64,000 nucleotides of DNA, taken from contig NZ_SRMF01000001.1 of NCBI RefSeq assembly GCF_004768465.1, positions 1,217,893 through 1,281,892 on the forward strand, given 5' to 3'. The notes beneath the pieces were generated by a model. The model searched no databases. It worked only from the letters and a program-made list of their open reading frames with translations, and was not told the origin of the DNA. Both the position numbers and the translations under genes were made by a program. Of the stretch, positions 1 to 9,867 are shown one piece after another; position 1 is the first letter of the stretch; each line of letters starts with the position of its first letter. Source of the DNA: Natronospirillum operosum (GTDB lineage: Bacteria; Pseudomonadota; Gammaproteobacteria; Pseudomonadales; Natronospirillaceae).

Positions 1-780
1 CGCCACCACGTCGACATTGCCATGCTGCCCGGCGACATGCTGCTGTTCCTGAATCTTGCGCAACAGCAGAACCTGATCGCGGTACTCGGCCGCACGCTCA
101 TAGTCCAGACGTTCGGCCGCAGCATCCATCTGTGCCTGAATGTCCCGCAGCAGGTCCTGATTGCGCCCTTCCAGGAACAGCCGCGTCTTGCGCAGATCTT
201 CCTCGTATTCCTCACGACTGACATAGCCCACACAGGGCGCCTTGCAGCGCTTGATCTGGTATTGCAGGCAAGGCCGGGAACGCCCCTCGAACACACTGTT
301 CTCGCACTGGCGCACCCGGAACGCCTTCTGCAGCATGGCCAGGCTTTCACGCACGGCACCGGCACTCGGGAAGGGGCCGAAATAACTGCCCTGGCGTTTC
401 TGAGCGCCACGGTGGATATACAGGCCGGGATATTCATCTGCTGTCGACAGCAGGATATAGGGGTAGCCCTTGTCATCCACCAGCATCACGTTGTACGGCG
501 GCCGGTGGCGCTTGATCAGCGTCTGTTCCAGCAGCAGGGCTTCGGTTTCGCTGTGGGTGACCGTCACTTCAATACGGGCAATACGCCGCACCAGCGCCAT
601 GGTCTTGTTGGTCAGACCGCGGCTGCGGAAGTAGCTGCTGACGCGGTTCTTGAGATTCTTGGCCTTGCCGACATAGAGCAGGTCAGCGTCAGCATCATAC
701 ATGCGATAGACCCCGGGCCGCGGGGTCAGCGTCTGCAGAAAGGCCTTGGCATCAAAGGAGGGAGCTGTGGATTCAGGCAT
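1..780 (-). CDS. uvrC: UvrABC excision nuclease subunit C (3' part beyond window)
   Basis: Makes the two incisions around a DNA lesion in nucleotide excision repair, after recruitment by UvrB. About 260 N-terminal residues lie in the window. The GIY-YIG nuclease domain is at about residues 17-95 (PGVYRMYD, then [14 protein letters not shown]). A Cys-rich stretch follows near residue 155 ([16 protein letters not shown]), and a UVR (UvrB-binding) helix pair is near residues 210-240 ([15 protein letters not shown]). The RNase H-like and helix-hairpin-helix parts would lie left of base 1. The ATG at 780 is 6 bp after the gacA stop, the classical gacA-uvrC arrangement, so the two are probably co-transcribed. 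Confidence 0.96.
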   Translation of the reverse strand, partial: MPESTAPSFDAKAFLQTLTPRPGVYRMYDADADLLYVGKAKNLKNRVSSYFRSRGLTNKTMALVRRIARIEVTVTHSETEALLLEQTLIKRHRPPYNVMLVDDKGYPYILLSTADEYPGLYIHRGAQKRQGSYFGPFPSAGAVRESLAMLQKAFRVRQCENSVFEGRSRPCLQYQIKRCKAPCVGYVSREEYEEDLRKTRLFLEGRNQDLLRDIQAQMDAAAERLDYERAAEYRDQVLLLRKIQEQQHVAGQHGNVDVVA

Positions 781-786
781 TGAGGG

Positions 787-1446
787 TCAGGAAGCGCGCT
801 CTGCATTATCCGGTTCAATCAGCCCATGGCGCAGGGCCAGATGGGTCAGTTCCACATCACTGGCGATATCCAGTTTCTCGAAAATACGATACCGATAGGT
901 ATTAACCGTCTTCGGACTCAGACACAGCTTGTCGGAAATCTCCTGCACGCGGTGGCAGTTGACGATCATCATGGTGATCTGCATCTCCCGCTCGGACAGG
1001 CTGTCCAGCGGATTGTCGCTCTGATCGCCGGAAAACGGCTTCAGGGCCAGGCGCTGTGCAATGCTCGGGCTCAGATAGCGCTCGCCGCGCACAACCGTCT
1101 TGACGGCCCGCACCATCTCGCTGACATCCGCGCCCTTGGTCAGATAACCTGCCGCTCCGGCGCGCAAAAGGCGCCCCGGAAAGGGATCATCCCCACAGGC
1201 GGTCAGGGCAATGACCTGCGTCTCGGGGTGCGAGGCATGCAGGCGCCGGGTGGCCTCGAGACCACCGATGCCCGGCATCTTGACGTCCATCAGAATCACC
1301 TGCGGGCGCAGATCACGGCACAGGCCAAGGGCCTGCTCGCCACTGTTGGCTTCACCCACAATGCTGATGCCTGTTTCATCTTCCAGCAAACGCCGGATAC
1401 CCATGCGCACCAGATCGTGATCATCAACCAGCAGTACCGTTATCAT
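787..1446 (-). CDS. gacA: GacA/UvrY-family response regulator
   Basis: Response regulator of the GacS/BarA-GacA/UvrY two-component system, which in relatives drives the small RNAs that titrate CsrA/RsmA. The receiver domain covers about residues 1-120, with acidic pocket VDD at 7-9 and phospho-acceptor Asp54 (ILMDVKMP). A LuxR-type helix-turn-helix is at about 150-210 (LSEREMQI, then LCLSPKTVNTYRYRI). Length 219 aa is normal for the family. It lies directly upstream of uvrC on the same strand, which distinguishes it from other NarL-type regulators. The cognate sensor kinase is not in the window. Confidence 0.95.
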   Translation of the reverse strand: MITVLLVDDHDLVRMGIRRLLEDETGISIVGEANSGEQALGLCRDLRPQVILMDVKMPGIGGLEATRRLHASHPETQVIALTACGDDPFPGRLLRAGAAGYLTKGADVSEMVRAVKTVVRGERYLSPSIAQRLALKPFSGDQSDNPLDSLSEREMQITMMIVNCHRVQEISDKLCLSPKTVNTYRYRIFEKLDIASDVELTHLALRHGLIEPDNAERAS

Positions 1447-1510
1447 TCCAAGCGCCTCTGTTGCCCGGGCTGAATCGCGCCCCCGCGCTGCCCGAGTCTA
1501 TCGCAGTTAC

Positions 1511-1549
1511 CGGCACCAGACCAGCCATGCAGCGGCCTGTGTGGTGCCG
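1511..1549 (-). terminator. Possible hairpin after the phoH-like gene
   Basis: An 8-bp perfect inverted repeat (CGGCACCA at 1511-1518 with TGGTGCCG at 1542-1549) sits just past the stop of the PhoH gene and before gacA. The loop is 23 nt and there is no T run, so a terminator role is tentative. Confidence 0.25.
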
Positions 1550-1551
1550 AC

Positions 1552-2934
1552 TTACAGATATTGCTCTGCATAGGCCGCCAGTCGACTGCGGGCCACGCCC
1601 TTGAGCGTCAGGCTGCCACCGTAGGGGAAGCTCTTGAAGCGCTCGGTCATGTAGGTCAGACCGGAACTGGTCGCCCCCAGATAGGGTGTATCGATCTGCG
1701 CCAAATTACCCAGACAGACCACCTTGGTGCCCTCCCCCGCCCGCGTGATGATGGTCTTGATCTGATGCGGGGTCAGGTTCTGGGCCTCGTCGACAATCAG
1801 CAGCGTCTGCTGAAAGCTGCGCCCGCGCACAAAGTTCATCGACTTGAAGTGCAGCGGCATGTTCGCGCCCACATAATGCTCACTGCTCATGGGGTCATAG
1901 TCTTCGGCGTGCAGTGCTTCCAGGTTGTCGGTGAAGGCGCCCAGCCAGGGTGCCATCTTGTCGGTTTCGGTACCCGGCAGAAAGCCGATGTCTTCATCCA
2001 GCCCGCGCGTACTGCGGGTCGCCACGATGCGCTTGAACTGCTTGTTCTCGATGGTCTGCTCCAGGGCACAGGCCAGGGCCAGTATGGTCTTGCCGGAGCC
2101 GGCCGGCCCGTTCAGTGCCACCAGGTCAACATCCGGGTCCAGCAACAGGCGCATGGCCATGCCCTGATAGACATCCCGCGGCGTCAGGCCCCAGGCCTTC
2201 TGCCGCATCAGTATGCCTTCGTTGAGCAGTTCCAGCACGACCTCATCGTCGGTCTTTTCCACAATACGCCCGATGAAATCACACTCGTCGACCAGAAACT
2301 GGCAGGGGAAGTATTCCGGACCGATCAGGTCGTCCAGATACTGACGCGGGATGCGCTGTTGCTGCTGACCATCGACATTCAGCGGCCCGGCGGCGTCCAG
2401 ACGGTTCCAGAGATCACCTTCGACCTGAATATAACCGGTGTTGAGCCGGTTGATGTCACTGACCAGCTGGTCGTTGTGATAGTCCTCGGCTTCCAGCCCG
2501 CAGCCACGCGCCTTGAGGCGCATGTTGATGTCCTTGGTGACCAGTACCACCTTGCGGGTCGGGTACTTGCCCTGCAGCTTGAGCAGCTCGTTGATGATCT
2601 TGTTGTCATTCAGATGCGACGGCAGTTCGGTCACATCGGTTTCTTCGGCGTGTGACATCAGGATGGCCAGACGGCCCTCGGTACTGTCACCGCCCCGGGG
2701 TATGGGCACGCCGCGAACCACATCCTGCGGTGACGCATCGCCGATGATACGGTCTATGGTGCGCACCGCCTGCCGGCAGTCTGCCGCCACCGGAGTCGCC
2801 CCGACCTTGAGCTTGTCCAACTCTTCCAGCACCACCATTGGAATCAGTACTTCGTGCTCTTCAAAGTTGAACAGCGCATTGGGGTCGTGAATCAGTACAT
2901 TGGTATCAAGGGCGTAAATCTTGATGTCACTCAT
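1552..2934 (-). CDS. PIN-domain / PhoH-type ATPase
   Basis: Two-domain protein of 460 aa. The N-terminal PIN-like nuclease domain (about 1-140) has conserved acidic residues (ALDTNVLIHDP, Asp10; VTKDINMRLKA). The C-terminal PhoH P-loop ATPase has Walker A ALNGPAGSGKT near residue 275 and a Walker B-like LLIVDEAQN near 385. Proteins of this PhoH2-like architecture are reported as RNA helicase/ribonucleases, and a role in RNA turnover is inferred from that. The ATG at 2934 is preceded by AAGGA. It stands alone between gacA and a hypothetical gene; no toxin-antitoxin partner is visible. Confidence 0.9.
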   Translation of the reverse strand: MSDIKIYALDTNVLIHDPNALFNFEEHEVLIPMVVLEELDKLKVGATPVAADCRQAVRTIDRIIGDASPQDVVRGVPIPRGGDSTEGRLAILMSHAEETDVTELPSHLNDNKIINELLKLQGKYPTRKVVLVTKDINMRLKARGCGLEAEDYHNDQLVSDINRLNTGYIQVEGDLWNRLDAAGPLNVDGQQQQRIPRQYLDDLIGPEYFPCQFLVDECDFIGRIVEKTDDEVVLELLNEGILMRQKAWGLTPRDVYQGMAMRLLLDPDVDLVALNGPAGSGKTILALACALEQTIENKQFKRIVATRSTRGLDEDIGFLPGTETDKMAPWLGAFTDNLEALHAEDYDPMSSEHYVGANMPLHFKSMNFVRGRSFQQTLLIVDEAQNLTPHQIKTIITRAGEGTKVVCLGNLAQIDTPYLGATSSGLTYMTERFKSFPYGGSLTLKGVARSRLAAYAEQYL

Positions 2935-3008
2935 GCAGTGTCCTTAGGGCCAGGCCCACAGCAACAGATAATCACCAACCCCGGCGACCGGGGTCGGCGG
3001 GCGGGGGT

Positions 3009-3629
3009 TCAGTGCAGGGTATCTTCGTCCGTGGTCATGACATGGCCAAAAGTATCCGGCAACAGGTCAGCCTTGTAGACGCGCACCAGCTCATGCAGGC
3101 GCGCACTGGGTTCTGCGGTTTTCGGGTCGATGCATTCCAGCAGCACCACTTCGGCTTCCACGGCATCCAGGGCTACGACCACACCCAGACAGAAGCCGGC
3201 ATCGGTTGCCAGGGCCACCATGTCACCCACTTCGTAGGCTCGCTGCACGGTCACCCAGTTGTGACCCAGCAGCCAGTCTTCCGCTTTTTGCGCCGCACTG
3301 AACCTGGCCGCAGCAATCACGGCCAGCGTATCCAGCACGGACTCATCATTCAGATCCAGATGAAAGCCCATCTCTTCGTCATCGAAGCGTTCGGGGAACT
3401 GTTTGCGCAGCAACACCTGCAGCAGATCAAAGTCATCCTGTGTCCAGGCGACATCGACGTGATCCTTGCCAGCATGAGACAGGAACTCGGCGGTGACTAT
3501 ATCAGTCTCCAGTTGCAGGGCTTTGCGCTCTGCCTCGGCAGTCTCGAAGACCAGGGTGACTGAATCCGGCCCTATGCCGCTCTCGTCGACAATGCGCCAG
3601 AACACGCCAGGGTGTGCTTGATCAGGCAT
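3009..3629 (-). CDS. Conserved hypothetical protein, acidic, cytoplasmic
   Basis: 206 aa without signal peptide or membrane segment. The start at 3629 is well supported by GAGGAGG 6 nt upstream. The N-terminal half is alpha/beta with many acidic residues. The C-terminal part (about 130-190) has a small beta-rich look (YEVGDMVALATDAGF, then GVVVALDAVEAEVVLLE), which could be a small barrel. I do not recognise the family. It is separated by 74 bp from phoH on the same strand and could share its transcript. Confidence 0.75.
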   Translation of the reverse strand: MPDQAHPGVFWRIVDESGIGPDSVTLVFETAEAERKALQLETDIVTAEFLSHAGKDHVDVAWTQDDFDLLQVLLRKQFPERFDDEEMGFHLDLNDESVLDTLAVIAAARFSAAQKAEDWLLGHNWVTVQRAYEVGDMVALATDAGFCLGVVVALDAVEAEVVLLECIDPKTAEPSARLHELVRVYKADLLPDTFGHVMTTDEDTLH

Positions 3630-3777
3630 AACGACCTCCTCAAGGGGACCACCAACACCTTCATCACAGCGCTAAACTACTGATCTGTCAATCAATTTCT
3701 GGGCGCGTTTACGTTGCTGGTGCTTGCTTGTACAACGCTGTTGCCGCCTTCGGATCACTCTTTGTCGCAATAACTCG

Positions 3778-3805
3778 TTGATTCGAAAAGCAAAACCACT
3801 ATGCT
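3778..3805 (+). promoter_or_regulatory. Candidate sigma-70 promoter for pabB
   Basis: TTGATT at 3778-3783 and TATGCT at 3800-3805 are separated by 16 bp, 35 bp upstream of the pabB ATG. Found by eye; the spacing is 1 bp short of ideal. Confidence 0.4.
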
Positions 3806-3840
3806 CTGCGCTGAATTCCGAAGTGGCGGACCCCACTCTG

Positions 3841-5205
3841 ATGACCTTTGCGCCCGCACGAACGCTTGCGCCACTGCAATGGCTGACGGCCATTCAGGAC
3901 CAGCCGTTTCCAGTCCTGTTCGACAGCGGCCACCCTGATGCGCCGTTCGGACGCTACGCCATTCTGGCGGCCGAGCCCCGCTGCTACTGGACGGCGCTTG
4001 ATGCCGACACCCTGCAAACCTGGCACCGCCAGCCCGCTGGCGGCTACCGGCCGGGCAAGATCAGCCGCGGGCCGGTGCTGCAGCAATTCGCGGCGCTGCA
4101 GTCCGGCGTCCCGGTACCGACAGCGGCGGCAGACAACGGCGTCTTCAACGGCGGTCTGATCGGGCTGCTGCCTTACGAATCCGGCGCCGGCGTCCAGGGC
4201 ATTCAGAGCCCGGCACGGCCGCCCGAACTGCCCGCAGCCATGCTGTGGGGCTGGGTCGGCGACTATGACCGAGCCCTGGTCATTGACCATCAGGAAAATC
4301 GGCTGTACCGGGTCGGGGACTGCCATCATTGGCAGCCGGCCTCTCCCGCTGCCCCGGCCCCGCCTGCGAACGCCAGCGCCATTCTGCGCACGCGTCTGGA
4401 GCGCCCCGACTACCTGCAGAGACTGCAGCGCATTCAGCAGTACCTGCGGGCCGGCGACATCTATCAGGTCAACCTGACGCGCCATTTCTGGCACCCCTGG
4501 CAGCAGGACCCGGTCAGTACCTTTGCTCGCCTGCGCCAGGCCACACCCATGCCGTTCGGGGGTTATCTCGATCTGGGTGATGCCCAGTTGCTCAGCCTGT
4601 CACCCGAGCGTTTCCTGCAGGTTCGGGACGGCCAGTTGGAAACCCGGCCCATCAAGGGCACGCGGCCCCGAGGGGCGGACCCGGCGACAGACGAACAACT
4701 GCGCGCGGAGCTGCAGCACAGCGAGAAGGATCGGGCGGAGAATCTGATGATTGTCGATCTGCTGCGCAATGACCTGGGCCGTTCAGCCGCTATCGGCTCG
4801 GTACGGGTACCGCGCCTGTTCGATATCGAGAGCTTTGCCAACGTGCACCAGTTGGTCAGCACCATCACGGCCCGCCTCCCGGCCACCACGTCGCCGCTGC
4901 AGGCACTGGCCCAGGCGTTTCCCGGCGGTTCCATCACCGGTGCGCCGAAAAGGCGCGCCATGGAAATCATTGCCGAACTGGAGCCGCATCGACGTGGCCC
5001 CTATTGCGGCAGCCTGTTCTACCAGGATGTCACCGGCCGTCTGGACAGCAACATCCTGATCCGCTCCGTGGTGCTGGCGCAGGGCCAGCTCAATATCTGG
5101 AGCGGCGGCGGTATCGTCTGGGATTCCGACCCGGCCGCCGAGTTCCAGGAGACCCATGACAAGATCGGTCGTCTGGCTTCGGCGCTGGGGCTGGAACTGC
5201 CCTGA
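3841..5205 (+). CDS. pabB: Aminodeoxychorismate synthase component I
   Basis: Aminates chorismate to 4-amino-4-deoxychorismate for folate synthesis, using ammonia supplied by the glutaminase PabA (not in window). 454 aa from the ATG at 3841; an upstream extension in frame looks non-coding and the promoter-like site falls inside it. The C-terminal chorismate-binding domain has the PabB-type PIKGTRPRG motif (active-site lysine), then ENLMIVDLLRNDLGR and FPGGSITGAPKRRAMEII. The PIKGT motif separates it from TrpE and PabB-like isochorismate enzymes. Convergent with thrH, with 19 bp between the stops and no obvious hairpin. Confidence 0.94.
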   Translation: MTFAPARTLAPLQWLTAIQDQPFPVLFDSGHPDAPFGRYAILAAEPRCYWTALDADTLQTWHRQPAGGYRPGKISRGPVLQQFAALQSGVPVPTAAADNGVFNGGLIGLLPYESGAGVQGIQSPARPPELPAAMLWGWVGDYDRALVIDHQENRLYRVGDCHHWQPASPAAPAPPANASAILRTRLERPDYLQRLQRIQQYLRAGDIYQVNLTRHFWHPWQQDPVSTFARLRQATPMPFGGYLDLGDAQLLSLSPERFLQVRDGQLETRPIKGTRPRGADPATDEQLRAELQHSEKDRAENLMIVDLLRNDLGRSAAIGSVRVPRLFDIESFANVHQLVSTITARLPATTSPLQALAQAFPGGSITGAPKRRAMEIIAELEPHRRGPYCGSLFYQDVTGRLDSNILIRSVVLAQGQLNIWSGGGIVWDSDPAAEFQETHDKIGRLASALGLELP

Positions 5206-5224
5206 CCGCCTGCTCTGCGGCGTA

Positions 5225-5836
5225 TCAGACTGTGCGCAGGCTGGCCTTGCGGAATTCGGCCTTCAGGTCGGCATAGCTGTGCACGGCCGGGAACTGCGGG
5301 AATTCCGCAATCACATTGTCCGGCGCCTTGAACAGAATACCGGCATCGGCTTCGCTGAGCATGGTGGTATCGTTGTAGGAGTCGCCGGCAGCGATACAGC
5401 GGTAGTTCAGACTGTGAAACGCCTTGACCGACTGTCGCTTGGGGTCTTTCTGGCGCAGGTGATAATTGACAACCCGGCCATTGTCATCCGCTTCGAGGCG
5501 ATGACAGAACAGGGTCGGAAAACCCAGCTGGCGCATCAGGGGCTGCGAGAACTCGTAGAAGGTGTCGGACAGAATCACCACCTGGAAGCGCTCGCGCAGC
5601 CAGTCGACAAAGTCCGCCGCGCCGTCAAGCGGCTTGAGCGTGGCGATCACTTCCTGAATCTGCGGCAGGGTCAGCCCGTGCTCGTCCAGCAGCCGCAAGC
5701 GCTGCTGCATCAGCTCGTCATAATCCGGAATATCACGCGTCGTGGCTCGTAAAGCCTCGATACCGGTTTTCTCGGCAAATTCGATCCAGATTTCCGGGAC
5801 CAGTACCCCCTCCAGGTCCAGACAGGCGATTTCCAC
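5225..5836 (-). CDS. thrH: Phosphoserine phosphatase / homoserine phosphotransferase ThrH
   Basis: HAD-superfamily enzyme that dephosphorylates phosphoserine and can transfer the phosphate to homoserine, linking serine and threonine synthesis in pseudomonads. 203 aa, the usual length for ThrH. The first motif is CLDLEGVLVPE, with nucleophile Asp7 and Glu9 in place of the second Asp of ordinary SerB, as in ThrH. Motif II is ILSDTFYEF and motif III is AAGDSYNDTTML. Translation begins at a GTG (5836) with GGAG upstream. A phosphoserine transaminase gene at 59 kb supplies its substrate. Confidence 0.93.
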   Translation of the reverse strand: MEIACLDLEGVLVPEIWIEFAEKTGIEALRATTRDIPDYDELMQQRLRLLDEHGLTLPQIQEVIATLKPLDGAADFVDWLRERFQVVILSDTFYEFSQPLMRQLGFPTLFCHRLEADDNGRVVNYHLRQKDPKRQSVKAFHSLNYRCIAAGDSYNDTTMLSEADAGILFKAPDNVIAEFPQFPAVHSYADLKAEFRKASLRTV

Positions 5837-5876
5837 GGCGTAACTCCTCGATAGCTCGGTTTCTGAGAAGGCGTAT

Positions 5877-6100
5877 AGTAGTAAGTAGTGAGTTGAAAGT
5901 CGAAAGTTGAAAGTTGAAAGTAGAAGACGGTAGACAGTCGACAGTGGACAGTTGTGCTGTGGCGACGAGCGTTCCGTGGATGAGTTTTGCTGGATGCTGT
6001 TCGCACCCGTGCTGGGGCGCAGAGCTTATGGGTTGCACATCATGCTGTCGACTGTCGACCGTCATCTGTCTACTCTTTCCCGCCGTCGACCGTCAGCTTA
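5877..6100. repeat. Heptad-repeat palindromic intergenic element, copy 1
   Basis: Fills most of the 349-bp gap between thrH and cysH. The left arm holds seven consecutive AGT-type heptads (5877-5925, mostly AGTTGAA/AGTCGAA/AGTAGAA), a GACG spacer and three GTNGACA heptads (5930-5950). The right arm (6045-6100) is the reverse complement pattern. GACAGTCGACAG (5933-5944) is exactly complementary to CTGTCGACTGTC (6045-6056). About 100 bp of unrelated loop lies between the arms. Two further copies flank sthA. Confidence 0.8.
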
Positions 6101-6122
6101 TAACCTTATGCAGACTCACTAT

Positions 6123-6151
6123 TTTGCCACCGGCAACGGCTCTGCTATGGT
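6123..6151 (+). promoter_or_regulatory. Candidate promoter for cysH
   Basis: TTTGCC at 6123-6128 and an extended -10 (TG at 6143-6144, TATGGT at 6146-6151) are 17 bp apart, 34 bp before the cysH ATG. CysB activation would be expected for this gene, but no CysB site can be assigned by eye. Confidence 0.3.
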
Positions 6152-6185
6152 TCTGCCCTCTAAACTACCAGACCGCAAGGGCATC

Positions 6186-6905
6186 ATGACGACCGACGCA
6201 ACACTGCAGGACTGGCAACAGCAACTGAGCACCCAGTCCCCCAAGGACATACTCCGCTTTGCCCATAAACAGTTCTCCAGCATCACGATTTCCTTCAGTG
6301 GTGCCGAGGATGTGGTACTGATCGATCTGGCGCGCAAGGTCAGTGACCGAGTGCAGGTGTTCACTCTGGACACCGGGCGCCTGCATGCCGAGACCTATCA
6401 GTTTATCGAGCAGGTACGCAAGCACTACGACCTGGATCTGGAGGTACTGGCTCCGGAGCGGGAACGGGTGGAGGCGCTGGTGCGCGAGAAGGGTCTGTTC
6501 AGCTTCTACGAAGACGGCCACAAGGAATGCTGCGGCATTCGCAAGGTCGACGGTCTGAAGCGCAAGCTGGCCACCGTGGATGCCTGGATCACCGGCCAGC
6601 GCCGGGACCAGAGCCCCAGCACCCGCTCCGACGTACCGGTCGTGGAAGCGGATACAGCCTTCGGCTCGCCCGAACACCCCCTGGTCAAATTCAACCCGCT
6701 GGCCAACTGGAGTTCACAGCAGGTGTGGGAATACATCCGCATGTTCGATGTGCCCTACAACCCCCTGCACGAGCGGGGCTTCATCAGCATCGGCTGCGAA
6801 CCCTGCACCCGGCCGGTACTGCCCAATCAGCATGAGCGTGAAGGCCGCTGGTGGTGGGAAGAAGCTACCCTGAAGGAGTGCGGTCTGCACAGCAGTCAGG
6901 ACTGA
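6186..6905 (+). CDS. cysH: Adenylyl-sulfate (APS) reductase, thioredoxin-dependent
   Basis: Reduces activated sulfate to sulfite in assimilatory sulfate reduction. 239 aa. The N-terminal nucleotide-binding part has [12 protein letters not shown]-like residues near 35-45 ([14 protein letters not shown]). Cys115-Cys116 (ECCGIRK) and Cys204/Cys207 (GCEPCTRP) are the four ligands of a [4Fe-4S] cluster, and Cys232 (KECGLH) is the catalytic cysteine. The cluster ligands mark the APS-using (EC 1.8.4.10) rather than the PAPS-using E. coli type. The ATG at 6186 is chosen because family homology begins there; the open frame extends upstream into the repeat. Convergent with cysB, 4 bp apart. Confidence 0.93.
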   Translation: MTTDATLQDWQQQLSTQSPKDILRFAHKQFSSITISFSGAEDVVLIDLARKVSDRVQVFTLDTGRLHAETYQFIEQVRKHYDLDLEVLAPERERVEALVREKGLFSFYEDGHKECCGIRKVDGLKRKLATVDAWITGQRRDQSPSTRSDVPVVEADTAFGSPEHPLVKFNPLANWSSQQVWEYIRMFDVPYNPLHERGFISIGCEPCTRPVLPNQHEREGRWWWEEATLKECGLHSSQD

Positions 6906-6909
6906 AGAC

Positions 6910-7941
<1,032 letters not shown>

Positions 7942-8000
7942 TTATAAGAATAGTGTCAACTATGCCATTCAAGCATACAGGGAACAAGGACCAAGCCTTG

Positions 8001-8435
8001 TCAGAACAGACGAAACAGGAAACCCTCATCCGCGCGCAGGCGGTATTCGAGTATTTCTGCGGTCACCGAGGAGACATTGCACCGTGAGTAGATGCTGTCA
8101 TTGCCGTTGCCCATGTAGACATTGACAAAAATCTGGTAGTAGCGTTCTTCGGCGTTGTGGCGTGAGGACCGATTGTCGAAGCTGATATTGCGCAAGGCAG
8201 AGCCAACATCATTCTCGATATGCTGACGGCATACAGCGTACGCTGCCTGCATGGGTATTTCAGACGGTACTTCCTCCTCAATCGGCTCATTCAGCATGCG
8301 CTGAATCAGGGTGCGACTGTCATGCTCCCCTTCCGGATTGACATTGGTCGCAACCCAGGTCATGACAACAGATACCGCCATGACGCTGATCGCGGCCAGC
8401 GCTACCACAATCCATTCTTTATACTTGCGCTTCAT
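8001..8435 (-). CDS. Hypothetical membrane-anchored protein
   Basis: 144 aa. A single N-terminal hydrophobic segment follows a basic start (MKRKYKEWIVVALAAISVM, about residues 8-32), so the rest is probably periplasmic. Two cysteines (near 69 and 118) could form a disulfide. No family is recognised. It is transcribed away from the DAHP synthase gene, and the 281 bp between the two hold no clear element except a weak ACCC-N7-GGGT hairpin near 8500. Confidence 0.6.
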   Translation of the reverse strand: MKRKYKEWIVVALAAISVMAVSVVMTWVATNVNPEGEHDSRTLIQRMLNEPIEEEVPSEIPMQAAYAVCRQHIENDVGSALRNISFDNRSSRHNAEERYYQIFVNVYMGNGNDSIYSRCNVSSVTAEILEYRLRADEGFLFRLF

Positions 8436-8716
8436 GACTTGCCCTGCCTGAAATCATCCGATCAAGCATAGCTTGGAAATATAGCACTGTCTGCGCCAAA
8501 TACCCTGATTTTGGGTAGCGGATCACGAATTCGGGCACTTGATCGAGGGTCGGTCGTAAACTATTGATTACATAGCCATCCGCAATCGAATTCAGCCGCC
8601 ATATTGACATTCAGCACTACCTAGAATCGCCTCGTTCCGGTATGATCAGAGCCTTAAATGGCGCCAGCGGCGCGCGCCGTTCATCCCACTCTAAAGGCAC
8701 TGGTACTGGAAACATT

Positions 8717-9790
8717 ATGACCGCAGTGATGGACAACCTTAACATCGAGTCTCAGGAGATTCTGGCCACGCCGGCCGACCTGAAGAAAGACATCCCGCTG
8801 ACACAGCAGGCAGCCGATACTGTCGAGCGTGGACGCCGGGAAGTGTATGACATCCTGACACGCAAGGATCACCGTATCTTTCTGGTCATGGGACCCTGTT
8901 CCATTCATGATGTTGAGGCCGCCAAGGACTATGCACAGCGCTTCAGGGCCCTGGCTGACGAAGTCTCAGATACCCTGCTGCTGGTCATGCGGGTCTATTT
9001 CGAGAAGCCGCGTACTACGGTCGGCTGGAAAGGCCTGATCAATGACCCCTACCTGAATGACTCCTTCAAGATTGCCGACGGCCTGCACATCGGGCGGCAA
9101 CTGCTGCTGGATATCGCGGAGATGGGCATCCCCACGGCCACCGAAGCACTGGACCCCATCAGCCCGCAGTACCTGCAGGACCTGATCAGTTGGTCGGCCA
9201 TCGGCGCCAGAACCACAGAATCCCAGACGCACCGTGAAATGGCCAGCGGCCTGTCCAGCGCCGTCGGTTTCAAGAACGGCACTGACGGCAGCCTGGATGT
9301 GGCCATCAACGCGCTGCAGTCAGTCAGCCACCCGCACCGTTTCCTCGGCATCGACAGCAACGGCCGGGTTGCCATTACCCAGACGCGCGGCAACCCCTAC
9401 GGCCATGTCGTGCTGCGCGGCGGCAATGGCAAGCCGAACTATGATTCGGTCAGCGTGGCGCTTTGTGAGCAGGAGTTGCGGAAAGCCGGAGTTGCCCCCA
9501 ACATCATGATTGACTGCTCACATGCCAATTCCAACAAGGACCCGGGCCTGCAACCGCTGGTGGCCGAGAATGTGACCAATCAGATTCTGGAAGGCAATGA
9601 ATCCATCGTCGGCCTGATGGTGGAGAGCAACCTGGAACACGGCAACCAGAAGCTGTCCGAGAATCCTGCCGAGATGGTATACGGCAAATCGGTCACTGAT
9701 GGCTGCATCAGTTGGGACGCCACCGAGCAGATGGTGCACAGCATGCACCAGAAGCTGAAGACGGTGCTGCCTGGTCGCAAGCAGGACTGA
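8717..9790 (+). CDS. 3-deoxy-7-phosphoheptulonate (DAHP) synthase, class I
   Basis: First step of the shikimate pathway: condenses phosphoenolpyruvate and erythrose 4-phosphate. 357 aa. Hallmarks are MGPCSIHD (metal/PEP site), RVYFEKPRTTVGWKGLIND, GARTTESQ and VGFKNGTDG, and a C-terminal DCSHANSNK metal-ligand motif. The class (AroF/AroG/AroH type) is clear, but feedback specificity cannot be assigned; the segment FLGIDSNGRVA resembles the Tyr/Trp-type isozymes. The ATG at 8717 is preferred to an upstream codon at 8642 because homology starts near residue 10 from it. Confidence 0.94.
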   Translation: MTAVMDNLNIESQEILATPADLKKDIPLTQQAADTVERGRREVYDILTRKDHRIFLVMGPCSIHDVEAAKDYAQRFRALADEVSDTLLLVMRVYFEKPRTTVGWKGLINDPYLNDSFKIADGLHIGRQLLLDIAEMGIPTATEALDPISPQYLQDLISWSAIGARTTESQTHREMASGLSSAVGFKNGTDGSLDVAINALQSVSHPHRFLGIDSNGRVAITQTRGNPYGHVVLRGGNGKPNYDSVSVALCEQELRKAGVAPNIMIDCSHANSNKDPGLQPLVAENVTNQILEGNESIVGLMVESNLEHGNQKLSENPAEMVYGKSVTDGCISWDATEQMVHSMHQKLKTVLPGRKQD

Positions 9791-9808
9791 GCCACCACAG
9801 CCGCACCC

Positions 9809-9839
9809 GCAAAGCCTTTGCATGCAGCAAGGCTTTGCG
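9809..9839 (+). terminator. Hairpin between convergent genes
   Basis: Perfect 11-bp stem CGCAAAGCCTT / AAGGCTTTGCG (9809-9819 and 9829-9839) with a 9-nt loop, 19 bp after the DAHP synthase stop. The T run is poor; it may serve both converging transcripts. Confidence 0.6.
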
Positions 9840-9867
9840 GTTGCTGCTACCGCCATCAACCTGCCAA

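Noticed and set aside
5877-6100. CRISPR array or tandem minisatellite
   Set aside because: Units are 7 bp and directly adjacent, arranged as inverted arms, without 25-40 bp repeats, spacers or cas genes.
8604-8627. TTGACA and TAGAAT as a promoter for DAHP synthase
   Set aside because: The spacer is only 12 bp, too short for sigma-70.
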